From: an uncultured Granulosicoccaceae bacterium
Lineage (GTDB): Bacteria; Pseudomonadota; Gammaproteobacteria; Granulosicoccales; Granulosicoccaceae
Reading direction: 5' to 3'
Length of the DNA: 48,652 nucleotides
Assembly: GCA_938003855.1 (NCBI GenBank)
Contig: CALKXD010000139.1
Span: 1 to 48,652 of the forward strand
Part shown: in pieces, positions 1 through 9,020 of the stretch
Position numbering within the stretch: the first letter of the stretch is position 1
Layout: every line of letters begins with the position of its first letter
Made by a program: the position numbers and the translations under genes
Notes under the pieces: generated by a model
Seen by the model: the letters and a program-made list of their open reading frames with translations, nothing else
Database searches by the model: none
What the model was told of the DNA's origin: nothing

Positions 1-93
1 AGTGGTTTTTCGTGTCTGCATAACTGAACAACAGGTTTACCAGCGGAAAACCCCATCAATACACCTATAGCGGGAAATCGATCATTTATAGTA

Positions 94-1263
94 TTGCTCT
101 TGATTGGTGCTTTGCAAAGTGCTGCGCGCTGGCTTGAGCTATTAGCGTTTGGTGTCTACGTCTATGATCTTACCGGGTCACCACTGCTGGTTACCCTGGT
201 TACGCTGGTAAAAATTGCACCACTGGCGATATTCGGCCCGGTGGCAGGTGCACTGCCATCGCGGTACACACCCCGTGGACTGTATCTGGCCGGTATGATC
301 CTGATGTTGCTGACAACATTGGCGGGGCTCGTAGCTGCGTGGTTTTTCAGCCTGTCGGTGTGGCAGGTGCTGCTGATCTCCTTCATTGGTGGATTATTCT
401 GGGTGCTTGATTTTCCAGTTCGGCGTGCCTTGATCGGAGATGCTGTTCCGGTTAGCGTGCTTGGAAAAGCCATGGGAATGGACACCATTGCCAACAATGG
501 GACGCGTATGCTTGGTCCGCTGCTTGGCGGGGCGCTGTTGCAATATGCCGGATTGATCGGCGTGTTGTTCACAGCATTGGTTTTCTACGCCATGTGCTTT
601 GTATTGACACTGAAACTTCAGTTAGGCCGGGTGATTACCGGCAGTGCTGACACCCACGGCTTACTGGCGACGGTGCGACAGGGGATGCTTGTGGTGAGAC
701 GCGACCCGGTATTGCTGGGTACGCTGATGGTCACTGTTATTTATAACCTGTTTGGCTTTCCGATGTTGTCCCTGGTGCCGGTGTTAGGTCGTGATGAGTT
801 GCAATTGTCGGCGTCGGTAATTGGTTTGTTGGCGTCCATGGAAGGGGCCGGTGCATTAATCGGCGGCGTATTGTTTCTAGCTCTGGGGCGTGTGAGCCAG
901 TTTCGCAGAATCTATGTGCTTGGCGTTGCCGGTGGTCTGGTGTCTGGTTTGGTGTATGCCGTGAGTACCGGTGCACTGCTGATGGGAATGGCGTTGTTGC
1001 TGGTCGGGGTCGGCTCGGCGTGTTTTGCAGCGATGCAGTCAACATTGTTGATCCTGAATTCTCAGTTGCAGCATCGCAGTCAGGTTTTCGGCATGCTGTC
1101 TCTGAGTATTGGCACCGGGCTGATTGGATTTACTCAGATCGGATTGATAGCAAGTTGGCTCGGACCTCGACCGGCGTTGCTTATATCGTCGACGTTGGGA
1201 TTGATAGCGCTGGTGGCTGTGTGCCTGCGGTGGTCACAACTAACGGCTGTACAGCCAGAGTAG
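94..1263 (+). CDS. MFS transporter
   Basis: This is a polytopic inner-membrane protein of about 389 residues with some 11-12 hydrophobic segments, typical of major facilitator superfamily exporters of the enterobactin-exporter or drug-efflux kind. The N-terminal motif YVYDLTGSPLLVTLV and the conserved VLDFPVRRALIGD loop after the fourth helix fit that family. The substrate cannot be told. The start is a problem. The only canonical start in frame is TTG at 94, but the frame stays open back to the stop at 25-27. The upstream codons read ...AGNRSF before the first helix, which looks like a normal MFS N-terminus. The true start could be a rare codon (ATC at 52) or be altered. The gene converges on the NIPSNAP gene. 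Family certain, substrate unknown. Confidence 0.85.
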   Translation: MLLIGALQSAARWLELLAFGVYVYDLTGSPLLVTLVTLVKIAPLAIFGPVAGALPSRYTPRGLYLAGMILMLLTTLAGLVAAWFFSLSVWQVLLISFIGGLFWVLDFPVRRALIGDAVPVSVLGKAMGMDTIANNGTRMLGPLLGGALLQYAGLIGVLFTALVFYAMCFVLTLKLQLGRVITGSADTHGLLATVRQGMLVVRRDPVLLGTLMVTVIYNLFGFPMLSLVPVLGRDELQLSASVIGLLASMEGAGALIGGVLFLALGRVSQFRRIYVLGVAGGLVSGLVYAVSTGALLMGMALLLVGVGSACFAAMQSTLLILNSQLQHRSQVFGMLSLSIGTGLIGFTQIGLIASWLGPRPALLISSTLGLIALVAVCLRWSQLTAVQPE

Positions 1264-1341
1264 TTGATCAAAAATACTGATCGTCGGGTAAGCGTCCGGG
1301 CAACAAGTGATTCGCATCGCCCGGGCGTAAGCCGGTTGCTT

Positions 1342-1665
1342 CTATTGCATGGGCGATAAACTGGTTGCAGTGACCCGGCTGACTACGATAGCGTCACGGT
1401 CGATCAATTCGCCAACACGATCCGCCATAGTGTTTAGCCAGGTATCTGATTTATAGACGGCCGCGTACAACCGCTCGCGATCCGCTTCGCTCTCGAATCG
1501 CCTAATCCAGAAATACACCGAGTCATCATCTTCGCCCCGGTAGCTGCCGCAGATAACCATACCCTGCGAAACTTGAAACGGAATGATTTTACTTTGCATG
1601 AAGTCGATCCATTCCTCCATCTTGCCTGGGCGGATGTGGTACTGCCTGATTTCAAAAAATGCCAT
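1342..1665 (-). CDS. NIPSNAP family protein
   Basis: A 107-residue cytoplasmic protein with the dimeric alpha/beta-barrel (ferredoxin-like) signature of the NIPSNAP family. It begins with the strand FFEIRQYHIRPGKMEEW, has IIPFQ in the first helix, and continues with a FWIRRFES strand followed by the helix ADRERLYAAVY. Bacterial members are small, usually uncharacterised proteins, sometimes next to catabolic enzymes. Nothing here fixes a substrate. A purine-rich stretch precedes the ATG. The gene stands alone between a convergent MFS gene and a divergent rhlE, so no operon context helps. Confidence 0.8.
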   Translation of the reverse strand: MAFFEIRQYHIRPGKMEEWIDFMQSKIIPFQVSQGMVICGSYRGEDDDSVYFWIRRFESEADRERLYAAVYKSDTWLNTMADRVGELIDRDAIVVSRVTATSLSPMQ

Positions 1666-1786
1666 AAGCTGCTTTCCCGTGAGAGATGAAATGTGGTGAA
1701 GTCACTGCCTACGTCGATTAGTAATCGAATCTAACCTTCGGGTCAAGGTTTACGCTGGCGGGAGTCTGCGCGGGATTAATGAGAAT

Positions 1787-1832
1787 ACAGTGTGATCTGC
1801 TAAACTGGTACTTTTTTGGAACACAGTGTGAT
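1787..1832 (+). promoter_or_regulatory. Direct repeats ACAGTGTGAT upstream of rhlE
   Basis: The ten-base word ACAGTGTGAT occurs twice on the plus strand, at 1787-1796 and 1823-1832, 36 bp apart, ending about 30 bp before the helicase ATG. The second copy sits in a near-dyad (CACA-G-TGTG). A related word on the other strand occurs at about 26462-26471. These may be sites for a repressor or activator of rhlE; no regulator is identified. Confidence 0.35.
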
Positions 1833-1862
1833 TCTTGAGACTGAGCGCGTGGTTAGCCGTCG

Positions 1863-3140
1863 ATGACTTTTGCGCAACTAAACTTATCCAGCCCGATATT
1901 GCAGGCGCTGACCGATCTTGACTACAAGACTCCAACGGCGATACAAAAAAAGGCCATCCCTGCGGTGTTGAATGGTCGTGACCTGCTGGGTGCTGCGCAG
2001 ACCGGCTCGGGTAAGACGGCGGGCTACACGCTACCACTGCTGCAACGGCTAAGTGGTGGTCGGCTGGTGGCGGCCAACCAGGCGCGATCCCTGATTATTG
2101 TGCCAACCCGTGAGCTGGCTTGTCAGGTCGGTGACAGTGTGCAGGACTACAGTGCACATTTACCGCTGCGATCACTGGTGGTTTATGGCGGGGTAAAGAT
2201 CAATCCGCAAATGCAAAAGCTGCGGCGCGGAGTTGATGTGTTGATCGCCACACCGGGGCGCTTGCTGGATTTGCATAGCAAAAATGCTGTTGCGTTCGGG
2301 CAGTTGGAAATTCTGGTCCTCGACGAAGCGGATCGTATGCTTGATCTCGGTTTCAGTGATGAGCTGCAAGAGATCATGCACAAGCTGCCGGTTAAGCGTC
2401 AGACGCTTTTGTTTTCGGCGACGTTTTCGCCCGACATAAGAAAGCTGGCTAAGTTAGTCGTGCATAAGCCGGTGGAAATTCAGATTGATGTTGCCAACAG
2501 TACTGTCGCTACTGTAAAGCAGTGGCTGGTGCCGGTTGATAAAAAGCGAAAATCGGATTTGCTGTTGCATCTGATCAGCCAGCATCAATGGCCAAGGTTG
2601 CTGGTGTTTGTGCGTGCCAGGAAAGACGCGGACAGGCTGGTTACGTTTTTATCGAAAGGCGGAATCCGCAGTGCTGCAATCCATGGAGACAAAAGTCAAA
2701 GTGTGCGAACCCGCGCGTTGGATGATTTTAAAAACAGCCGCATTACCGCGCTGATTGCAACTGATGTGGCCTCCAGAGGTATTGATATAGACCAGCTGAA
2801 ACTAGTGGTGAACTTTGATCTGCCGAACGTAGCGACAGACTATGTGCACAGGGTGGGCCGTACGGCCAGAGCCGGCGCCGACGGCGAGGCCATATCACTG
2901 GTCTGTGCGGATGAACACAAGCAGCTGATCACCATTGAGCGGCTGATACAAAAGCTCATCGTACGTGAGTATGAGCCGGGATTTGAACCAGGCCATGAGG
3001 TGCCGGCGTCCAGGCTGGATACCCGACCTTTCAAGCCCCGTAAGCCGAAAAAGAACAAACAGGGTAAGGTCAGGGGGAACCTGTCAGTTGAGTCTGCGGC
3101 TGCGGGCAGAGGTAAGAAAAAACGGCGCAGTCGGCGTTGA
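1863..3140 (+). CDS. rhlE: DEAD-box ATP-dependent RNA helicase RhlE
   Basis: A 425-residue DEAD-box helicase that unwinds RNA using ATP, in a family linked to ribosome assembly and mRNA turnover. All core motifs are visible: a Q-motif region (TPTAIQ, residues 23-28), Walker A AQTGSGKT (45-52), PTREL (81-85), DEAD (154-157), SAT (185-187), ARGIDI, and HRVGRTARAG in the second RecA domain. The C-terminal tail of about 50 residues is rich in Lys and Arg (RPFKPRKPKKNK, GRGKKKRRSRR), the basic RNA-binding extension usual in RhlE. The ATG at 1863 gives the standard N-terminus (MTFAQLNLS). The gene appears monocistronic. RhlE is preferred over SrmB, DbpA or DeaD because the protein is short and lacks a DbpA or CsdA RNA-binding domain. 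Confidence 0.93.
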   Translation: MTFAQLNLSSPILQALTDLDYKTPTAIQKKAIPAVLNGRDLLGAAQTGSGKTAGYTLPLLQRLSGGRLVAANQARSLIIVPTRELACQVGDSVQDYSAHLPLRSLVVYGGVKINPQMQKLRRGVDVLIATPGRLLDLHSKNAVAFGQLEILVLDEADRMLDLGFSDELQEIMHKLPVKRQTLLFSATFSPDIRKLAKLVVHKPVEIQIDVANSTVATVKQWLVPVDKKRKSDLLLHLISQHQWPRLLVFVRARKDADRLVTFLSKGGIRSAAIHGDKSQSVRTRALDDFKNSRITALIATDVASRGIDIDQLKLVVNFDLPNVATDYVHRVGRTARAGADGEAISLVCADEHKQLITIERLIQKLIVREYEPGFEPGHEVPASRLDTRPFKPRKPKKNKQGKVRGNLSVESAAAGRGKKKRRSRR

Positions 3141-3404
3141 CTGATACTTCAGTGGCTGACTTTCGGGCTGACTAACCGGCCGTGATCTGAAGTGTGTCGG
3201 GGCAGGCAGGATTACACGACGATCGGCTGTTGTGAGTCTGTGATGGTGCGCAATACACTGATGGTGGTGGATTTTGACCGCCAGTCCGGTACTTGAGTGT
3301 TGCAAGCAGCGGCAGGAGTGCTGCGGCAATGAAATCCCGGGTTGCCTTTTGGCTTTGGTGTCTCACTGTGCCGGGTTGTGTTTTGCGGCCGAGCCCACCG
3401 GGCG

Positions 3405-4337
3405 TTACCAGTCTTCAGTCGGTATGATAGCGCCACTGTGTGCGATCACTCTCAGGGCGCAGCCATGGCCTGCAGACAAGGCTTCATCGTCTGATTGCCC
3501 GTTCATGGTCGCGTTTAGATATCCGGCATTGAAACTGTCGCCGGCTGCCGTGGTGTCGACAACATTAGCTGTGCCCGTGAGCGGAATGACGGTTTGTTCT
3601 GCGCCTGGCGCCAGGGATAACGGGCCTTTGCTGCCGCGTTTGAGAGCGCCACGGGTGATACCGTAGCTTTTAAGGCGTTGTAGTACCGCTGTTTCGTCGA
3701 CATCGCCAAACAGATCCATTTCGTCGTCGATCGATGGCAGCGCTATATCTGCGATACGCCAGCCCGCCGCAACAGCCTGCTGAGCGGTTTGTCTGGACTC
3801 CCAGAGCGTCGGGCGGTAGTTGGAGTCAAAGGCAATTAGACACCCCTGTTGTTGAAAGCTGGATAATGCATCGAGTAACGCGATGCGTACCGCCGGTGGC
3901 AGTATTGCCAGGGTGATTGCTGACAGGTAGAGGAGGTCGAAGCCGTCCAGGGCGGTAAAGTCATGTGTGCCGTTACGTTGAAACAAGGTGCGAGCTGCTG
4001 AATCGTTACGCCAATAGCTGAAGGTGCGTTCGCCACTTGAGTCAGTGGTAATCGCATAGAGACCTACCAGTTTGTCAGCTGACCGGCTGATTGTTGCGGT
4101 GTTGATTGATTCCAGCTCGAGGAAATCAATCAGGCGAGCGGAGAGCGGATCGTTACCCAAAACGGTAGTGAAAGCGACGTCACTCGATTCACCTTGCAAG
4201 CGCTTTAGATAGATTGCGGTATTGAGTGAATCGCCGGCAAAACCGAGATCAACAGCCGAGCGTGAGTCGTTTCCCAGTGTCAGTTCGACCATTGCCTCGC
4301 CGATGCAGGCGATTCGATGCGTAGGGGTTGTGTTCAA
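3405..4337 (-). CDS. kdgK: PfkB-family sugar kinase, probable 2-keto-3-deoxygluconate kinase
   Basis: A 310-residue ribokinase/PfkB-fold kinase. The N-terminal IACIGEAMVEL and the GFAGDSLNTAIYLKRL stretch, where PfkB kinases have the substrate-binding GGDxxN region, match the KDG kinase subgroup. The second PfkB signature is DTTAAGDSFNAG starting at residue 261, with Asp267 as the expected catalytic base and the preceding small residues forming the anion hole. The likely reaction is phosphorylation of 2-dehydro-3-deoxygluconate to KDPG, feeding the lower Entner-Doudoroff pathway from uronate or pectin/alginate breakdown. No aldolase or uronate gene lies next to it, so the substrate rests on sequence similarity alone. 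Fructokinase is the main alternative. Confidence 0.8.
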   Translation of the reverse strand: MNTTPTHRIACIGEAMVELTLGNDSRSAVDLGFAGDSLNTAIYLKRLQGESSDVAFTTVLGNDPLSARLIDFLELESINTATISRSADKLVGLYAITTDSSGERTFSYWRNDSAARTLFQRNGTHDFTALDGFDLLYLSAITLAILPPAVRIALLDALSSFQQQGCLIAFDSNYRPTLWESRQTAQQAVAAGWRIADIALPSIDDEMDLFGDVDETAVLQRLKSYGITRGALKRGSKGPLSLAPGAEQTVIPLTGTANVVDTTAAGDSFNAGYLNATMNGQSDDEALSAGHGCALRVIAHSGAIIPTEDW

Positions 4338-4584
4338 TGTGGTTCCTGGTGGGCCGGATTACCAGCCTTTATGGTAGCTAGAATAGTGCAGGTTTCGGGC
4401 AGGTGGTGCTGCTATTGCGCGGTTACTGTAACACTTCGGGTGCTAAAAAGAGGCAGAGCATACTTCAGGGTGACGTTAGCGGGCACTTCGGTCCTGGATG
4501 TTCGCTGAAGACTCTGTGCGGCAATACAAAACGCTTGTTTTTTGAGCAGCCACCATAACAAAATGCGTGTGGCTAAGTGGTCAG

Positions 4585-5013
4585 CTATTTATCCCAGGTT
4601 TTGTAATGCTGTTTCATATAGTCACAACCGCTGTTGACTATCTCGGCCAGCACGTGCAGGTCGATATCTGCCAGTTTGTTAATGTACAGACAGGATTTGC
4701 CGATTTTGTGTTTGCCTAGTCTGGAGAGAGGCTCTGAGTAATCCTGGTACCCGGGCATAATGTAAATGACCAGACTAGCCTTGCGTGCGGCAAAGCCAGT
4801 GATCATGGACTCGCCTTCGCGACCGCTCTCGTAGCGATAGTGATATCGCCCGTAGCCTATGATTGAAGGGCCCCACATAGCGGCTTTATAGCCCGTTTGC
4901 GTTGTAAACCATTTGAGTAATACTTCGGCATCCTCGCGTCGGGTGGGGTTTTCCAGAGTTTTAATGAAGTCAGCAGGTGATGTAAGTGTTTTGTGTGTTT
5001 TCAGCTTGCTCAT
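4585..5013 (-). CDS. DUF1801 domain protein
   Basis: A 142-residue soluble protein matching the DUF1801 (YdhG-like) fold. It opens with a helix carrying REDAEVLLKWF, followed by the hallmark AAMWGPSIIGYGRYHYRYESG, then GFAARKASLVIYIMPGY and LGKHKIGKSCLYINKLADID. The family is small and widespread, of unknown function, with a fold related to frataxin/YdhG. No neighbouring gene suggests a role. The family call is strong from the WGPSIIGYG segment; function unknown. Confidence 0.85.
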   Translation of the reverse strand: MSKLKTHKTLTSPADFIKTLENPTRREDAEVLLKWFTTQTGYKAAMWGPSIIGYGRYHYRYESGREGESMITGFAARKASLVIYIMPGYQDYSEPLSRLGKHKIGKSCLYINKLADIDLHVLAEIVNSGCDYMKQHYKTWDK

Positions 5014-5046
5014 TGCTAATGAACTGGTGTGTGGGTGTGCATCAGT

Positions 5047-5256
5047 TTAACAATATTCGGTAGTGGTCTCCAGCAGATTCACTAATCGACGGGTTTCAGT
5101 GGCACACGCCGGTTCATTGATTAGTGCTTGCACAGGGTTGACGATGCCTGTTGTATAGAGGATTGATGATAAAAAACGGCCCGGTATGCTGCTGCATCGG
5201 TTGATACTGCGAGTGACTCCAACAGATACTGCTGCGGTTAAAATAATGTGATGCAC
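5047..5256 (-). CDS. Doubtful small reading frame
   Basis: A 69-codon frame between the cupin and DUF1801 genes on the same strand. The translation resembles no family I know; the end (ETRRLVNLLETTTEYC) reads like a helix, the front does not look organised. It could be a remnant of a longer gene or chance. It is listed only because it would otherwise leave a 270-bp gap within a same-strand run. Confidence 0.15.
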   Translation of the reverse strand: MHHIILTAAVSVGVTRSINRCSSIPGRFLSSILYTTGIVNPVQALINEPACATETRRLVNLLETTTEYC

Positions 5257-5283
5257 TGTTGCAGCGAACTTTGTTGGTGTCAG

Positions 5284-5658
5284 TCAGGTTGATGTGGAAG
5301 CGTGTTGTGTTCCCCGGTCAAGAAAGTCCCCGTCAATGATCATCAGCGTCGCACCCTGGTCTGTAACAGATCTATGAGAGTTCATTTGGTCGGACACGAC
5401 ATAGGACATTCCTGCTTTGAGCGTAATGTTGTCACCGTCAATTTGCTCGGTGACAAATTCACCGCTCAGGCAGTGGACTATATGGCCGATTTCACACCAG
5501 TGATCAGCCACGTAGCCTGCTGAGTACTCGACGATGCGAATCCGCAAGCCGGGAAGTAGCCGTGTTTGCCAGTAGGCTATGCCACTGTCACCTGCATGCT
5601 CTGTGCGAGCAACAGCAGTCCAGTCTATAGATTGGAATGCTATAGGGAATTTGGTCAT
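5284..5658 (-). CDS. Small cupin-fold protein (DHCW-type)
   Basis: A single-domain cupin of about 124 residues. The core segment ADHWCEIGHIVHCLSGEF followed by LKAGMSYVVSDQMNSHRS matches the small cupins annotated as DHCW-motif cupin proteins. The His/Cys/Glu/His positions could bind a metal ion. No enzyme activity is established for the family. I place the start at the ATG at 5658 (MTKFPIAFQSIDW) rather than the upstream start at 5706, because GGAAGAG lies about a dozen bases before it and the extra 16 residues do not look like part of a cupin. The 57-nt gap from the preceding exported-protein gene permits co-transcription. Confidence 0.7.
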   Translation of the reverse strand: MTKFPIAFQSIDWTAVARTEHAGDSGIAYWQTRLLPGLRIRIVEYSAGYVADHWCEIGHIVHCLSGEFVTEQIDGDNITLKAGMSYVVSDQMNSHRSVTDQGATLMIIDGDFLDRGTQHASTST

Positions 5659-5715
5659 TTTAGTTTGATCTCTTCCGGCAAGTAAAATGCGAAGGTGAAT
5701 TGGCACCGGAGACGG

Positions 5716-6537
5716 CTAGCGACCCAGTAACGATTGGATCCTTAAAAAGGCGGATTTCCCGTTTGTGGCGCCTAGCTTGAAACTGATGTTATTTTTGCCG
5801 ACCCGCCGTGTGAAAATTCCGGCTATAGAGGTACCTTCAGGACTGATGTCATCCCTTGCATTGTGTGTTAACGAAACAGACATACCCGGGACTATATTGT
5901 ACCGGATACCAACTGTACCGCCGATGTCGTCGGTGATGTCACGGGTTGCCGATTCGCGCTGCCGCCACTTCAGGTTGCCTGTGAATCGGACCGGTAGAGA
6001 CGGCAGATTCTTTGCGAAGGAGTACCTGGCTTCCAATTGCGTGTGAATGCTCTCTGCGTTTCTATAGCCTAAGTGAATTGAAGAAGCAAATGATGTTGTC
6101 GGAAGCCCGTATCGCAGACCCACGCCGATGTCATTTCTTGTGTGGCCATTGGGTTGTTCAATGTTGGTTGTTTTCAGCAGGAGTGTAGAGTGCTTTTTCA
6201 ATGGCATTCTGTAGGTCAGTCCGTACTTGTTAAAAGCAACACCGTTGTTATTCGATACCCGTTCACTGCGAATGTAGAGGTGGTGGCCGGAACTCATCTG
6301 CAGGCCGATATCAGCTGTCAGTGATTTTCTGTTTTTTGAGTCACGATACTCTGAAGCGCTATATAATTTGAGCGAATTCAGGCGGCCTTGCCGGGCCGGT
6401 GCGGGTAAGTCAGTTAAATACCTGTCAGTGGCGGCTACCCGGGGAGTGGCTGCAGGTGGCGTGTTAGCCAATACCGTAAAAGAGGTGAAGCAACTTGCTG
6501 CCAGCAACGCGAAGGTTCGTAGGAATATGAAAATCAT
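5716..6537 (-). CDS. Exported beta-strand-rich protein of unknown function
   Basis: I do not recognise a family. From the ATG at 6537 the protein has 273 residues. It opens with a clear Sec signal peptide (MIFIFLRTFALLAASCF..., cleavage probably after VLA or ANT), then a Pro/Ala-rich linker. The remainder alternates polar and hydrophobic residues in amphipathic strands (LTADIGLQM, HHLYIRSERV, STLLLKTTNI, IGVGLRYGL, GGTVGIRYNIVPGMSVSLTHNA, NNISFKLGATN). That pattern suggests a small outer-membrane beta barrel or a periplasmic beta protein. The last residues (SLLGR) lack the C-terminal Phe usual in porins. A start 13 codons upstream would place charged residues before the signal peptide and is less likely. 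Confidence 0.5.
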   Translation of the reverse strand: MIFIFLRTFALLAASCFTSFTVLANTPPAATPRVAATDRYLTDLPAPARQGRLNSLKLYSASEYRDSKNRKSLTADIGLQMSSGHHLYIRSERVSNNNGVAFNKYGLTYRMPLKKHSTLLLKTTNIEQPNGHTRNDIGVGLRYGLPTTSFASSIHLGYRNAESIHTQLEARYSFAKNLPSLPVRFTGNLKWRQRESATRDITDDIGGTVGIRYNIVPGMSVSLTHNARDDISPEGTSIAGIFTRRVGKNNISFKLGATNGKSAFLRIQSLLGR

Positions 6538-6944
6538 CAATTCGTGACTCCAGTCCATGGGAACTAGGAAACTCAAAGATTCCAGCGGATAAACTAAAGC
6601 CTACAGATTCTTATAATTCTGGGGGGAAAGTTGTCTCCTTTGTCACTTATTGCCTGCCGTGGTTAAGGGGAATCAGGATCGGGCGTGATTTGGAGTATCC
6701 CGTAACGGTATACCGTATAAGTCATGGGAAGCTTGTCTCGTGCTTGGGAGTATCAGAGCCCGTTCGGATGCGTCGGCATTTACCGTGGGGCTTATCTGGT
6801 ACACAGACATTTCCCTGCCAGCCACCGTTGCGGTTCGCAATGATCGGTTTATCTGGTTGTTTCACTATGCAATTATGCGCGAAAACGCACGGTTTGCCGA
6901 TGAGCAGTAAATGCCGGCAGGGAATGGGCGAGACTGAGGTAGAT
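6538..6944. other. Gene-free stretch, 407 bp
   Basis: Lies between the stop of the GGDEF/EAL gene and the start of the exported-protein gene, both on the minus strand, so it should hold the promoter of the latter. A 12-bp palindrome ACGGTATACCGT is at 6705-6716. No convincing coding sequence or terminator is seen. Confidence 0.5.
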
Positions 6945-9020
6945 TCAGGCGTCGACGAGATCGATGGTTCTGGTCGGTTTAGAGGCCTTTGTGTTGGCTG
7001 CGAGTCGCTTTTCCAGCCTGGCCGCACTCATGGGCTTGGCCAGGTAAAATCCCTGTAGTTCATTACAACCGTTTTTTTGAAGCCAGTCTAGTTGATCGTG
7101 GGTTTCGATGCCCTCTGCGACTACCGTCATGTTGAGCATTTTTCCCAGCGACAGGATCATATTGAGTATTGCCGGTTTATCAATGCTCTGCACAAATGCC
7201 TTATCGATCTTCAGGCAGTCGATCTCAAATGACTGCAGATAAAAGAGATTGGAGTAGCCAGTCCCGAAGTCATCGATTGCGGTTCGCACGCCGATTTTGT
7301 GTAATCGCTCGAGAACTGCTGCAACATGGGGAATATCATCGATCAACATCGATTCTGTAAGTTCGACTTCAAGTAGTCTGGCGGGACAGCCGGTGTCATG
7401 CAGTACCCGCTTAACATCGTCGACAAAACTTCGGGCGCTGAACTGTCTGGCGGATATATTCACCGACACACGTATACCCAGACCGATCCGGTTCCAGTAA
7501 GCGGCTTGTCTTGCCCCTTCACGAAGTACCCAGTCGCCCAGTTCATTGATTAATCCGGTTTCCTCTGCCACCTCTATAAATGAGCCCGGGTACAACAGGC
7601 CTCTTACCGGGTGTTTCCAGCGTATCAGTGCTTCTGCACCGGCGATGGTGTTGCCGTCGATGTTGAAGCGTGGCTGGTATTCGAGTATGAATTGCTCGTG
7701 CTTTATCGCTAGCGCCAGTTCCTGCTCCAGTTGTGTGCGATGCTTGACATCGACCAACATTTGATCGTTGAATATGCGGTATTGATTACCACCATTCCCT
7801 TTTGATTGATACATGGCAATATCGGCGTGTTGTAACAGGGTTTCGGCATCGCCTGCATCCTGTGGGTAGATGCATATTCCGATGCTGGGGGTAACCCTTA
7901 GCATTGAGCCATCGATAGCGATCGGTGAATTGAGTTTATCAATGATGCATTCGGATAGTGCTGTCAAATAGCTGTAGTCTTCAACGGATTCGAGTAACAA
8001 TAGAAATTCGTCGCCGCCAAGTCTGACCAGCGTCAATTGCTTGTCCGCACACTGGCTTATGGTTTCGGCCACCCGGACCAGAAGTTTGTCGCCGACAGAA
8101 TGACCGAGAGAGTCGTTAATGTTTTTAAAACGATCGAGATCAATATAAATGACTCCGACAGAAACCCCGGGTCTGGTTGAGATCTCTGCCAGTTGTTCGT
8201 GAAGATAAAGACGATTGGCAAAACCGGTAAGAGAATCTGTACGGGCCTGCATGTGGGAATCACGTGCGCCGTTGTGAAGCCGGGTAATATCGGTTTCGGA
8301 CACGAGTAGAGAGTTCTGACCCGTAAGGGCATCGCGACTCTGCCGGAAGTGTAGCTTGTGGCGTTTCGGTCCGGTGGCGGTATTGACCAGGGCTTCAATC
8401 TGGAATTGATCAGTGCCGGTGACGTTGTCTTGTACAGATTTCCAGTCCAGTGGCTCGATGAAGTGGTCGGCCAGGTTGGACAATTGTACTGGCAGCATGG
8501 TGCGTGCTGCCGGATTGCAGTAGAGCAAATCCATATCTGCGCTGTACATTGATATCATCAACGAGGTGTGTCGTAGTGCCTCGGTACTGCGTAGTGTCTC
8601 TGAATTACTGTGTAAATCCTGTCCAAGGCACTCCACCAGCATGGCGTCACGGCCGTCATCGAGCTGGATTCCGCGATACTCCAGAAAGCAGTGGCGTGGA
8701 ACGCCGCGCGGGTAGATAGTCCAGCGGTCAAAGTAACTGGTATTTCTATGCAGTTGAGCGCGGATGTTGGTTAGGTGATCGGTCACAGTAGCGGTTGTGT
8801 CCCGGCCCATCTTGCGAGAAGCCAGTTCGGTGCAGGAGGCTGCATCCCACAGTTCCAGAGCTCCGCTGTTTGCCCAAATGACCGACATCGCCTCGAAGTC
8901 GAACACCCAGATTGGTGTTGAGAGGGTTTGATAAATTAACAGTGTCGGTTTGAGGCTCCCCAGTGCTTCTGGTAAATCCATTGACGAAGGTCTCGGTGGC
9001 TTTAGATGAATAGACATCAA
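6945..9020 (-). CDS. PAS-GGDEF-EAL cyclic-di-GMP signalling protein
   Basis: A 691-residue cytoplasmic protein combining diguanylate cyclase and c-di-GMP phosphodiesterase domains. Two PAS-like regions (about 25-130 and 150-245) precede a GGDEF domain (about 260-420) with intact GGDEF at 335-339 and DLDRFKNINDSLGH. The EAL domain (about 435-675) has EAL at 463-465, the metal-binding DDFGTGYS at 583-590, AEGIET at 635-640 and LQGFYLAKPM. Both active sites therefore look complete. The RxxD inhibitory site expected just before GGDEF is absent (residues 326-329 read DKQL). There is no transmembrane segment. c-di-GMP commonly controls exopolysaccharide and motility, which fits the polysaccharide locus in this window, but no physical link is shown. 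Confidence 0.93.
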   Translation of the reverse strand: MMSIHLKPPRPSSMDLPEALGSLKPTLLIYQTLSTPIWVFDFEAMSVIWANSGALELWDAASCTELASRKMGRDTTATVTDHLTNIRAQLHRNTSYFDRWTIYPRGVPRHCFLEYRGIQLDDGRDAMLVECLGQDLHSNSETLRSTEALRHTSLMISMYSADMDLLYCNPAARTMLPVQLSNLADHFIEPLDWKSVQDNVTGTDQFQIEALVNTATGPKRHKLHFRQSRDALTGQNSLLVSETDITRLHNGARDSHMQARTDSLTGFANRLYLHEQLAEISTRPGVSVGVIYIDLDRFKNINDSLGHSVGDKLLVRVAETISQCADKQLTLVRLGGDEFLLLLESVEDYSYLTALSECIIDKLNSPIAIDGSMLRVTPSIGICIYPQDAGDAETLLQHADIAMYQSKGNGGNQYRIFNDQMLVDVKHRTQLEQELALAIKHEQFILEYQPRFNIDGNTIAGAEALIRWKHPVRGLLYPGSFIEVAEETGLINELGDWVLREGARQAAYWNRIGLGIRVSVNISARQFSARSFVDDVKRVLHDTGCPARLLEVELTESMLIDDIPHVAAVLERLHKIGVRTAIDDFGTGYSNLFYLQSFEIDCLKIDKAFVQSIDKPAILNMILSLGKMLNMTVVAEGIETHDQLDWLQKNGCNELQGFYLAKPMSAARLEKRLAANTKASKPTRTIDLVDA

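Noticed and set aside
6705-6716. 12-bp perfect palindrome ACGGTATACCGT
   Set aside because: A 12-bp palindrome is expected several times by chance in 48 kb, and no second copy or gene position supports an operator.
6690-7058. Plus-strand frame of 122 codons opposite the end of the GGDEF/EAL gene
   Set aside because: About a third of it lies antisense to the well-supported EAL gene; composition is Cys/Gly/Arg-rich without any fold signature.
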